A stretch of DNA of 59,263 nucleotides from IMG/VR virus record IMGVR_UViG_3300037096_000007, positions 1 to 59,263 of that record. The stretch is one strand, 5' to 3'. The notes beneath the pieces are model-generated. The model was not told the origin of the DNA. It saw only the letters and a list, made by a program, of their open reading frames with translations, and did no database searches. Positions within the stretch are counted from its first letter, which is position 1; every line of letters starts with the position of its first letter. This DNA is from a virus. Of this stretch, positions 1-8,473 are shown piece by piece. The position numbers and the translations under genes are program-made.

Positions 1-105
1 GGCGCCACTTGATTCAAGGTTTAGGCCAGCAGTAGGCGAAGCGTTCGTAGAGTTGATTGCTAAATACTGAGCGCCGGAACCAACTACGTTGACGATGCCG
101 GAACC
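1..105. repeat. Terminal copy of 320-bp repeat (left end)
   Basis: Bases 1-105 are identical to 2971-3075. The identity stops at 106 (aatgg versus gatag). This is the left remnant of the repeat that the window boundary falls into; the right remnant is 59137-59263. Confidence 0.95.
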
Positions 106-1203
106 AATGGTTAGTTCAGACGTGCCAACAACAGTGGTTCCGCTCGCGGCATAATAAGCAACCTGACCTGCTGTAGCAGCGGTAACGGTGCCACCACCAC
201 CACCTGTCGTGCAGGGACCACCAGCGTCTATAAAGTTACCGCTATTGATCGAAACGCAGTCCCCGTTTATTAGTGTTCCGGTAGCAGTAGCAAATTCTGT
301 CGTGCTGCCACTGAGAGTACCCTGAGCGATTGCCGATGTGCCATTTCCGATAAGCGGCAAGTTACTGCTGAATGTCGTGTCACCCGTGCAACCATGAGCC
401 ACGCCGCAACTACCCGTCAGCGTGACATTACTCAGTGCGATGGTGAATCCTGTCGTGGCCGTTCCAGTAGCGAGCGCACCAACGGATGTCAGCGATGACG
501 TGACGATGCCAGATGGCAATGTCGTGCCGGTTATACCGGAGGCTGGAACCGATACCGCAGCCATCGCGCCGTTACAACCAAAACCGCTATTCGTTGTCCA
601 TGTCAATGCATTGGCCGCGCCAGTACAGCCCGAAATAACTTGCGCTGTGATCGGTGCCAGAACGCTTGTCGCGTTCACAAGCACCGAATTTCCGGGCTGA
701 GGCAAAATGCTTGAGAGTGGAATGCCGGAAACGATTGATGATGTCGATATCTGATAATTGGAGCCATCAGATATAATCTGAACGGTTTGCCCTTTCGCCA
801 ATACCAACGTGGACGAGCCACCGATTGTCGATGCTGTTGGCGTGATCGTGACAGCCCCATTCCCAAGATTTGAAACATAAGTGTTCCAAGTCAGGAATGG
901 GCCTGTTGCTTGTGGCAGAGCAACAGCGATGGGACTCGCATTATTGAACGTAACGAATTGTCCGTAGTCGTTGACGGATAGCGTATATGTCGTTCCAGTT
1001 TGTGCATTGACGCCAATGTATTGCTGATAGGAATTTATCAGAGCGTCAAAGCACGCCCTCGTTATTGCCGGTGTAATCAATCCCGAATTTTGATCCGGGA
1101 AACAACTCGCAATCTGGGTAATGATCGCAGCCTTCGTCGTCTGTGCGTGCGCGGGAAGCGCCACAGTCAGAAATCCGAAAACTACTAATATGATGCGAAG
1201 CAT
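1..1203 (-). CDS. Tailspike/fibre A, N-terminal part (runs off window start)
   Basis: Open frame of 401 codons starting at ATG 1203-1201 and still open at base 1. It begins with a Sec signal peptide (MLRIILVVF... ending PAHAQ). A low-complexity Gly/Ser/Thr/Ala-rich region follows, closely similar to the first 401 codons of the next gene upstream (1210-4173), which has exactly the same length up to the matching point. The start lies 6 bases after the stop of that gene, so the two are tandem paralogues in one transcript. The remainder is at the other window end (57474-59263). An 88-base stretch present at 2883-2970 is missing between the two pieces; with it restored the frame runs through to about 1026 codons. 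Role inferred: a trimeric tail appendage. The N-terminal signal peptide is unusual for a virion protein. Confidence 0.85.
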   Translation of the reverse strand, partial: MLRIILVVFGFLTVALPAHAQTTKAAIITQIASCFPDQNSGLITPAITRACFDALINSYQQYIGVNAQTGTTYTLSVNDYGQFVTFNNASPIAVALPQATGPFLTWNTYVSNLGNGAVTITPTASTIGGSSTLVLAKGQTVQIISDGSNYQISTSSIVSGIPLSSILPQPGNSVLVNATSVLAPITAQVISGCTGAANALTWTTNSGFGCNGAMAAVSVPASGITGTTLPSGIVTSSLTSVGALATGTATTGFTIALSNVTLTGSCGVAHGCTGDTTFSSNLPLIGNGTSAIAQGTLSGSTTEFATATGTLINGDCVSINSGNFIDAGGPCTTGGGGGTVTAATAGQVAYYAASGTTVVGTSELTIGSGIVNVVGSGAQYLAINSTNASPTAGLNLESSGA

Positions 1204-1209
1204 ATCGAC

Positions 1210-4173
1210 CTAACAGCTTGCGTTGTAAGAAAGCGCGCCGGTCGCGGTATCATAACAAACATACAGACTGCCACCCGCGTTGTGTGGCAACGCCGATGCG
1301 AAAAGCTGTCCTGTATAGAAGCTATTGCCTATAAACTTATGAAAGGCCAAGCTGCCGGCATTCAACAATTGGACAACATATTCTCCAGTCTCCGATCCTG
1401 CCGTCGCAATATTGACTTCCGCATATTCGCCAGCAAATCCAGTGAGAGTTCCAGCGCTATTAGGATTGTACCAGCCAAATCCAGCGATCAAATCTCCGCT
1501 GATACCAACCCATCCGGGCGGTTGACGGGTTATGGAAATCGACGGATCAACGTCGCTATTGCCAAAATACACGTTGTTTCCGCCTGCCGCAGCACCGGAG
1601 AGCGAAGGTGAATATGATACCGTGCCACCGCTGACACCGCTTACTAGCGCACCAACAAAAGCCCCGCTGTTAAGTTGTATTCTAATTGGCGTTCCGGTTG
1701 TGACAAATGATGGCACCGATATGACGGTGATCGACGTGCCGCCAGACCATGCACTATTAACCGTAGTTTGGCTTGATGTTGTGAGAAACGACCCAGACGC
1801 AGATGCGTATGTAAGGCCCGCACTCAGATTTACGGTCGTCCCGCCAGAACACGCCGCCCCAATGCTTGAGACATAAGACAGCGATACATTAGCCGCTGGC
1901 GCGACAGTGCTTCCGACCGCAATAAGTTGCCCCTGATACATCCCACTGGTGCTGACAACGCAGATGCTTGTTGCGCCAGAGAGGGCGGACGCAGCCAGAC
2001 TTGAGGTAAATTGCCCGGCGACAGAATAGGAAGGACTGGCAAACGTCCAAAGATTGCCACCATCGTAATAATTCTTGTCCGTGCTGCCACCTGACCACGT
2101 AAATTCCTGACCCGTCCAGACGATATTCTGATCGGCACGTAGCCATTGAGCGCCAGCTATTCCCGTAGTCTGGAAAGGAAATACACCGAGCGGATAGTTC
2201 TGGAATGTCGCATCGTTAATTCTGCCATTACCATTCACATCAAGCAAATAAGCCGGCGTGCTTGTCCCAAGGCCGAAGTTTCCGGCAGGTGAAAGTGTAG
2301 CATAAACAGTATTGTTGGTCGCGAATTGCAGCGGATAGTTGCCGGTGGCGCTGACAAAGGCGGCATAAGAACTCGATCCGCTTACCGAGCAATTAGAACT
2401 TATACATTCGACCCCAATCAACATTCCACTAGCGGAGTTTTCTATAACCTGATCGGCCTGGCTTGTGGTTGCTGCCGCAGAAAGAACGAGCGGCGTCGAA
2501 CCACCAGCACCAACCACCTCAAGCTGACCGGAGGGTACGGACGTTCCGATCCCAACAAGGCCGCTATTGGTGATGTACACGCGCCCACTATCATCCGTGA
2601 AAAACTCTACGGCTGTATTGGAGATGCTCCCAAAAGCAGAAGCGTAGGCTACGCCATTGGTCCCGAGGCCCGTTCCGGCGCTATTATCCGCACCAATGAC
2701 TGTCTCGCCGCCTGTGTTTTGGATCAGACCAAAGACTTGATTGGTCGCGCTGGAGCTGGCATAGGCTTTAATGAATGGGGTTGAACCAGCGGCCCCGCGA
2801 ACATCGAGATATGCGGTCGGTGCCGTAACGCCAATTCCAACATTGCCAACAGCTGTGATCCGCATGATCTCAGAATCATTGCTATAAAATGTATCAAACG
2901 CATCAGCATTCGAGGCCACGCCGCCGAATCTTGTTTCGCCAGATGAAAGATATTCATATACGGCAACGCCGGCGCCACTTGATTCAAGGTTTAGGCCAGC
3001 AGTAGGCGAAGCGTTCGTAGAGTTGATTGCTAAATACTGAGCGCCGGAACCAACTACGTTGACGATGCCGGAACCGATAGTTAGTTCGGACGCACCAGCG
3101 ACAGCGGTTCCAGTGGAAGCATAGTAAGCGACTTGTCCGGCTGTCGCCGATGTAACCGTGCCGCCGCCGCCGCCGGTCGTGCATGGACCGCCGGCGTCGA
3201 TATAATTTCCGTTGCTGTCGATGGAAACACAATCGCCATTCACAAGAGAGCCAGTTGATGTGGCAAAGGTCGTTGTATTGCCGCTAAGAGTGCCCTGCGC
3301 TATTGCGCTTGTACCGTTGCCGATCAGCGGCTTATTGGCCGTGAATGTCGTATCTCCAGTGCAACCGTTAGCAACGCTACAATGTCCCGTTAGTGTGACG
3401 CTGCCAAGCGCAATGGAAAAACCCGTCGTAGCGCTTCCTCCTGCAAGCGCGCCAACAGATGTCAACGAGGATGTCACGATGCCGGAAGGCAGCGTTGTTC
3501 CAGTAAGACCGGATGCGGGTGCTCCCGCAGCAGTAATCGCAGTGTTACAACCAAAGCCTGCATTGGTCGTCCAAATCAGCGCGGCGGAAGGGGCGGAACA
3601 ACCACCAACAACTTGCGCTGTGATTGGGGCAATGCCTCCTGTCGCATTTACCAGAACAGAATTTCCAGTTTGCGGCAATATGCTAGACAGCGGAATTCCA
3701 GACGATATGGACGACGATGCTTCCTGATAATTTATTCCATCAGATACAATCTGAGCAGATTGCCCGCTCGCCACTGCCAATGTGGTTTGGCCGCCTATTC
3801 TTGAGATTGCCGGCGTGATTGTTACAATCCCGGCTCCAAGGTTAACGATATAAGCATTCCACGTCGAAAATGGGCCTGTTGCTTGTGGCAGCATTACGGC
3901 TACAGGATTAGCGTTATTGAAAGTAACGAATTGCCCGTAATCGCTTACCGATAATGTATATGAGGCTCCCGTCTGAGCGTTGACGCCAGTATATTGCTGA
4001 TATGAGTTGACAATATTTGCCAGACAATTCCGCTGTATTGCAGGCGTGATCTCCCCTGCATTTTGATCTGGGAAGCAGGTTCCGATCTGTGTAATAATCG
4101 CAGACTTTGAATATTGCGCGTGTGCAGGAATCGCCGTGAAAATTCCCAACGCTATAAGCAATATGCGAAGCAT
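1210..4173 (-). CDS. Tail fibre/spike B, 987 aa, with signal peptide
   Basis: A complete frame beginning with a signal peptide (MLRILLIALGIF... ending PAHAQ). Residues ~50-400 are repetitive and Ala/Gly/Thr-rich. From about residue 435 it carries repeats of the type VGIGT-x-x-P-x-x-x-L-x-V (for example NVGIGVTAPTAYLDV, LVGIGTSVPSGQLEV, NFGLGTSTPAYLLDV). Such repeats are common in the beta-structured stems of phage fibres. The C-terminal ~280 residues are unrelated to the paralogue A and are presumably the receptor-binding end. Start: ATG 2 bases after the TAA of the 635-aa gene, with GAGG just upstream. It is followed after 6 bases by gene A. Function as a host-recognition appendage is inferred from composition, stem repeats and position after the ejection genes. 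Confidence 0.85.
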   Translation of the reverse strand: MLRILLIALGIFTAIPAHAQYSKSAIITQIGTCFPDQNAGEITPAIQRNCLANIVNSYQQYTGVNAQTGASYTLSVSDYGQFVTFNNANPVAVMLPQATGPFSTWNAYIVNLGAGIVTITPAISRIGGQTTLAVASGQSAQIVSDGINYQEASSSISSGIPLSSILPQTGNSVLVNATGGIAPITAQVVGGCSAPSAALIWTTNAGFGCNTAITAAGAPASGLTGTTLPSGIVTSSLTSVGALAGGSATTGFSIALGSVTLTGHCSVANGCTGDTTFTANKPLIGNGTSAIAQGTLSGNTTTFATSTGSLVNGDCVSIDSNGNYIDAGGPCTTGGGGGTVTSATAGQVAYYASTGTAVAGASELTIGSGIVNVVGSGAQYLAINSTNASPTAGLNLESSGAGVAVYEYLSSGETRFGGVASNADAFDTFYSNDSEIMRITAVGNVGIGVTAPTAYLDVRGAAGSTPFIKAYASSSATNQVFGLIQNTGGETVIGADNSAGTGLGTNGVAYASAFGSISNTAVEFFTDDSGRVYITNSGLVGIGTSVPSGQLEVVGAGGSTPLVLSAAATTSQADQVIENSASGMLIGVECISSNCSVSGSSSYAAFVSATGNYPLQFATNNTVYATLSPAGNFGLGTSTPAYLLDVNGNGRINDATFQNYPLGVFPFQTTGIAGAQWLRADQNIVWTGQEFTWSGGSTDKNYYDGGNLWTFASPSYSVAGQFTSSLAASALSGATSICVVSTSGMYQGQLIAVGSTVAPAANVSLSYVSSIGAACSGGTTVNLSAGLTYASASGSFLTTSSQTTVNSAWSGGTSITVISVPSFVTTGTPIRIQLNSGAFVGALVSGVSGGTVSYSPSLSGAAAGGNNVYFGNSDVDPSISITRQPPGWVGISGDLIAGFGWYNPNSAGTLTGFAGEYAEVNIATAGSETGEYVVQLLNAGSLAFHKFIGNSFYTGQLFASALPHNAGGSLYVCYDTATGALSYNASC
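2756..3075. repeat. 320-bp block shared with both window ends
   Basis: Bases 2756-2882 equal 59137-59263 and bases 2971-3075 equal 1-105. The 88 bases between (2883-2970) are not present at the ends. Flanking sequence of the two paralogous tail genes is clearly diverged, so this block is a sharply bounded stretch of identity inside two homologous genes. Confidence 0.92.
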
Positions 4174-4174
4174 T

Positions 4175-6082
4175 TTAGCCTCGATAGCTCACGGTAAGCT
4201 GCATATCGCCATTCGTACCAAAGAATGTATTGGTAATGCTTGATGTGGCGTTACCCTGTTCAAGCTGATTGAAATTATTGAGGCCCAATGTTGGCTGCAA
4301 GATCAATATTGCTGTAGCAACACCAAAGCTGGAAAGGCCTGTCGCGCCGCTGCCAATAGAACCAAAAGTCCCGACTTGACCGCTGTATGCGGTCAAAGAA
4401 TTAAGACCGATGCCGATGCTCGATGTTTGCAATGTCGAGCTACTGTTGCTATTTTGCATTTCGACGGCTTGCGTGAACGTCGCCGTGATTGATGTTGTCG
4501 GCAATCCGGTGAAAGCCGCAACGGTTGCGGCGCTGTTGGCGTCAGATGCGCGAATTGTTGCTACATTATAAGCCCAACTTGAGGTGCTTAGGCCGGCCAT
4601 CATCGTAATAGTGTTCTGATTATAAGCGTTCCACACGCCAAATTTTCGACTTACTCCAAATGTCCGATAGGCGCTGACTTGGCCCGGCGTCGCATCCGTA
4701 AATATTGAACCGACATACGTGCATTGTAGTGCGGGAACGGTGTAGATTGTTGCTCCGTTATTACCGACTACTTGCGCCGCATTGACCCAAAGGCCATTTT
4801 GGTTTTGCAATTGAGCCGTGCCACCTCCTGTCCCACGGCTACCGGCGCCGGCTGTAGAATTTGACCAAGCGGGACCGAAGATTGCAACCGGAGAACCATT
4901 GTTATTGAAAATACAAACATCGTAGGCCGACGAACCGGATTGCGCCGAACTCAAAGCAAGAGACAGTTCCGCAAACGTCAGGATCGAGAATGACGAACCG
5001 TTCCAGATTGGGATTTGATTACCGACATACGGGCTATAATAGACCATTGTTGCGCCCGTAATGTCGCTTTGGCCTTGAACGGGGCCACCAGCGGCCAGGT
5101 TTTGAAGCGTCAAGTATCCCTGTGGTGTGGCTATCGAGGCTGACGCGCTTGCGGCGGCTGGCACCAAATTGATGATATGAAAATTCTGTTGCGACGCGCT
5201 AAACGAAACATAGACGACGTTCGACGGCGAACCTGCAACAATCTCGCCACCTGACAAAGCTACCGCACCTGTAGCTGTATCCTTGACGATTGGATAGGTG
5301 CCAAAGCCGGACGGATTGATCGTTGTCGCGCCAGTATTGGTGCTGAGAGGAATAAACCCGATGATCTGGCCATCGGTGCCAGCGAACGCAGTATCGACAA
5401 CCGTAATCGCGTTGGGCGTGCCGCCAGCGAGATTGGCCCAATATGGATTGTTCTGATTTGTGGATGCAGTGAGCTGATCCCAAATCGTGTTCCCGAGCGA
5501 ATCCTTGAGAACCTGCCGGTAAATTCCCGAGCCATAGATAATCGCGCAACCGTTGGCATCGAGCATAACCGGATTGGTATTGAGAATGGTTTGCCCGGCA
5601 TTCTGCCACGTTTGTTTGAACGTATTGGTATTCGGAATATAATAGCCGACCGTTCCGCCAGCGAGCGATTGATTGATGTAAACGCTCGAAATCGGAATAC
5701 TAAAGCCCGCGACATTGCCGATGTTGGCGGATGACGCCGAGAGAACATCGCCGACAACATATTGAACGCCGGGATTGAGGATAGCGACCGCCGTAACAAT
5801 GCCGCCCGATACGGTGATATTTGCGGTCGCTCCGGTGCCATTGCCGCCTATAAGTGGAACGCCGCCATACGTTCCGCTCGTGCCGCCAGAGCCGCCCGTA
5901 ATCGTGCCGAGCAATCCGACAAAGCCCGTGCCGGTGCCATTGGGGCCGCCGCTTGTTGGCGTCAACGCCGTAAAACACTGCTCGCCGGGAGGCAAAAGCG
6001 TCGCCTGCGCAAACGCCGATACCGGAAAAATGACCGATAGCAACGCGCATAGAATTACGCTAAGAGCGCGCAATCGTTTCAC
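4175..6082 (-). CDS. Tail protein with P22-tailspike-head-like segment, 635 aa, signal peptide
   Basis: Begins MKRLRALSVILCALLSVIF and ends its hydrophobic leader with VSAFAQ, a clear Sec signal peptide. Residues ~145-215 (GTVGYYIPNT..., NPVMLDANGCAIIYGSGIYR, LKDSLGNTIWDQLT) match the pattern of the P22 tailspike head-binding domain family: a short beta-strand set followed by 'NPVxLDxxG' and 'YRxxLKDxxGNxIWD'. The remainder is Ala/Ser/Gly/Thr-rich and not recognised; no obvious catalytic motif. Position directly after the ejection protein genes and before the two fibre paralogues suggests it anchors the tail appendages to the neck. The leader peptide is unexpected for a protein assembled in the cytoplasm. 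Confidence 0.75.
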   Translation of the reverse strand: MKRLRALSVILCALLSVIFPVSAFAQATLLPPGEQCFTALTPTSGGPNGTGTGFVGLLGTITGGSGGTSGTYGGVPLIGGNGTGATANITVSGGIVTAVAILNPGVQYVVGDVLSASSANIGNVAGFSIPISSVYINQSLAGGTVGYYIPNTNTFKQTWQNAGQTILNTNPVMLDANGCAIIYGSGIYRQVLKDSLGNTIWDQLTASTNQNNPYWANLAGGTPNAITVVDTAFAGTDGQIIGFIPLSTNTGATTINPSGFGTYPIVKDTATGAVALSGGEIVAGSPSNVVYVSFSASQQNFHIINLVPAAASASASIATPQGYLTLQNLAAGGPVQGQSDITGATMVYYSPYVGNQIPIWNGSSFSILTFAELSLALSSAQSGSSAYDVCIFNNNGSPVAIFGPAWSNSTAGAGSRGTGGGTAQLQNQNGLWVNAAQVVGNNGATIYTVPALQCTYVGSIFTDATPGQVSAYRTFGVSRKFGVWNAYNQNTITMMAGLSTSSWAYNVATIRASDANSAATVAAFTGLPTTSITATFTQAVEMQNSNSSSTLQTSSIGIGLNSLTAYSGQVGTFGSIGSGATGLSSFGVATAILILQPTLGLNNFNQLEQGNATSSITNTFFGTNGDMQLTVSYRG

Positions 6083-6148
6083 GGATATCCCATGCGGCTA
6101 AACTGGTATTTCATCGCGGCCTATCTTTTTTGTTGTTTCAGCTACGGT

Positions 6149-8473
6149 TTATTGACCGGACGGCGCATTGGCATTCCGATAGGTAAGCGCAGCGGCAGGC
6201 GCAGCACGCGACAAGAGATTCGCCGATGGATAGCGAACGCCGCCGCCCATCCCGGATCGAATAAGCGAGTTGGCTAGAGCATGGCTGCGTAGGACGGCGC
6301 TAAGAGCACGGCCGCCAGCCAACGCACCGATGCCAAGGGCCGCATTGCGCTGGAAATTTTCGGGATCAATCTCATAAGCTGCACCGCCGATACCAGCAGC
6401 ACCCAACGCGGTTGCCCCTAACTTCATCGCAAGCAATCGTTCCGACGTTCCCGAGCTTGGCGGCTCGGTCAGAAAGCGTTGCCCAATGGCCGCAAGGTCG
6501 GAAAGCGGCCCGTTGCCACGCGGATAAGACTTGGCGGCCTGCGTAGCGAGCAGAGCGGGACGAATATCGCCCGTAGGAGCTTTCTTTGGCGTTGCAATAG
6601 GCTCAACGGTTTTTAATGCTCGCCATTGTCGCCGCGCCTCAAGCAAATCGTCTTGTGCCCCTTGCGGTGCTGATCGCTGCATTGCATCGTCAAGAGCCTC
6701 GCGGACCTGTGCTGCATAATAACGAACGTTCGGGTCTTTCGATTGTATTGCGCGGTCGAGCGGAGCACCCTTGCGCGTCAATGCCTGGTAAGTCTCACCG
6801 CTGAATGTGTGGGTCTGAGGGTCAACCGTCGTTAAGAGATCGCGCATTTGATTTTCAAGCGGCGCAATTTCCGATTGTGGAAGTACCGAACGAGCATCAT
6901 TCAGGATGGTGCCAAGATGCTGATAAAACGGCTGATCGGCTTGGATAACAGGCGTCCGAGCCGCAACACTATCGAACATTGTTCCGATGCGATCTCGCGC
7001 CCGGTTAATGGTCGCCGAATTAACCGTGTCGGTATTTTCTCCAAACGTTTGAGCGACGCCGCGATTAAAGGCGGATTGTTGTTCCGCTGTTCGGGCGCCA
7101 TATCCAGAGAACGGTAATCGCTGCAAGACCGAATCAGCAAACCGCATCATCGGATTGGAACTGATCTGCCCTGCCGTAACTGGAATGCCGTATTGGTTGC
7201 GCGCGGTTTGAGCGAGTTGTGCCGTCTCAGGCGATGCGGCACCAAAGATACCGCGACGCAAACCAGCGCCGAGCGCCGATGCAGCATATCCAGCCGGAAA
7301 CATTGCCGCCCCGGTTAGACCTCCAAATGCAATCTGATTACCTAACGGCTCATCCGATGCCGATGATGTTAAGGCCGACGCGCCTGCCCCGGCACCAGTG
7401 CCAGCCATTAATGCGCTTTCAACCGGACCAGCAGCCGCGCCGATGCCTGTTGCGCCTTCAATCGCAGCGCCGCCAGCGCCTAGCAATGGCGCGGTGCCAA
7501 TAATCTGTCCGCCGACACGGCCGACTTGTGCCGCCGGACTATTCGCCGCAACCGCATCAAAATTGTTGCGATCAACGACAATCCCTTGATTAACGCCAGC
7601 ACCCCAATTCTGGACGGCCGCATTAGTGCCCGGCGCAATGACGCCAGCGTTGGCGAGCAAATTAGCGCCGCCTGTCCCGGTCGCCGCAATACCTTGCGCT
7701 ATCGTGTCAGCGACATCACCAACACCGCGCACGGCACCGAGGCCAAGACGCTCCGCTGTTCCGGCAAGATCATCGGGCGATTGTGCTATCTGACGATTAA
7801 GCCATTGCGGCGTTGTTTCAGGACCAGATGGCGGCGTATAACCCTGCGGATGGATCGTAATACGTGGCACGCCTTGCGGCGTCATGGTCACGTCAGGATC
7901 GCCCGATGCTTGTCCCGGCTTGCTACCCCATTCGGCCAATAAATCAGGGCCTTCATCAGCGGGTGCTGGTACGGACGAGCTAATAGCTTTCGGTTGGCTT
8001 CCCCATTCGCTGAGAAGATCAGGCGTAACCGGACCATTCGCGCCTGCGTAAAATGTGTGATGACCAATTTGGGCGGTCTGTGAATATTTAGTAAATTCAG
8101 GCATTGGCCTGTTATTTGCGGCGCGATCCTGCTGAATTAATGGAATATTGCCATAATAAGTTGCACCATTTGTTTGGTCTTGCGTGTCGCCATTCCAAAC
8201 CGATTCCACAATATCACGGGCGCGCTGCAAATCAGGATCAGCCTTATTAAATCCAGCAGGATTATTTTTGTCATTCTTCGGCAGATTCCAAGCCGAGAAT
8301 TGATTAGGCTGCAAGACAACATCTTTTGGATTGCTCGGAAACTCACCGCTTTGAGTTCTGTTTTTGATTACAGACGCAACGGCACTCATGCCACTCGCGC
8401 CGTCCGAACCAGCCTCAGACAGGACCGTTCTAGCTACCGCGTCTAAATCGTCTGGCGCTATATTGTCCGCCAT
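6149..8473 (-). CDS. Large ejection protein with N-terminal SleB-type cell-wall hydrolase domain
   Basis: 774 aa. Residues ~8-145 match the SleB/Hydrolase_2 family: LDAVARTVLSEAGSDG near the start (Glu20 is the likely catalytic residue), SAVASVIKNR, NQFSAW and later GATYYGN. The rest has long Ala/Gly-rich hydrophobic stretches (~235-400), then helical segments, and Gly/Ala-rich potential membrane segments near the C-terminus. This resembles virion proteins that are injected into the periplasm and locally open peptidoglycan while forming a conduit. It occupies the place of the P22 gp16/gp20 ejection proteins. The start ATG overlaps the stop of the upstream gene at 8473. Confidence 0.8.
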   Translation of the reverse strand: MADNIAPDDLDAVARTVLSEAGSDGASGMSAVASVIKNRTQSGEFPSNPKDVVLQPNQFSAWNLPKNDKNNPAGFNKADPDLQRARDIVESVWNGDTQDQTNGATYYGNIPLIQQDRAANNRPMPEFTKYSQTAQIGHHTFYAGANGPVTPDLLSEWGSQPKAISSSVPAPADEGPDLLAEWGSKPGQASGDPDVTMTPQGVPRITIHPQGYTPPSGPETTPQWLNRQIAQSPDDLAGTAERLGLGAVRGVGDVADTIAQGIAATGTGGANLLANAGVIAPGTNAAVQNWGAGVNQGIVVDRNNFDAVAANSPAAQVGRVGGQIIGTAPLLGAGGAAIEGATGIGAAAGPVESALMAGTGAGAGASALTSSASDEPLGNQIAFGGLTGAAMFPAGYAASALGAGLRRGIFGAASPETAQLAQTARNQYGIPVTAGQISSNPMMRFADSVLQRLPFSGYGARTAEQQSAFNRGVAQTFGENTDTVNSATINRARDRIGTMFDSVAARTPVIQADQPFYQHLGTILNDARSVLPQSEIAPLENQMRDLLTTVDPQTHTFSGETYQALTRKGAPLDRAIQSKDPNVRYYAAQVREALDDAMQRSAPQGAQDDLLEARRQWRALKTVEPIATPKKAPTGDIRPALLATQAAKSYPRGNGPLSDLAAIGQRFLTEPPSSGTSERLLAMKLGATALGAAGIGGAAYEIDPENFQRNAALGIGALAGGRALSAVLRSHALANSLIRSGMGGGVRYPSANLLSRAAPAAALTYRNANAPSGQ

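Noticed and set aside
3212-3727. 171-codon plus-strand frame inside fibre B
   Set aside because: Val/Pro/Ala-rich mirror of the low-complexity fibre sequence; a similar shadow occurs at 422-700 in the paralogue, as expected from composition alone.
5260-5841. 193-codon second minus-strand frame inside the 635-aa tail gene
   Set aside because: Arg/Ser/Pro-rich out-of-frame translation; the signal-peptide-bearing frame is clearly the gene.
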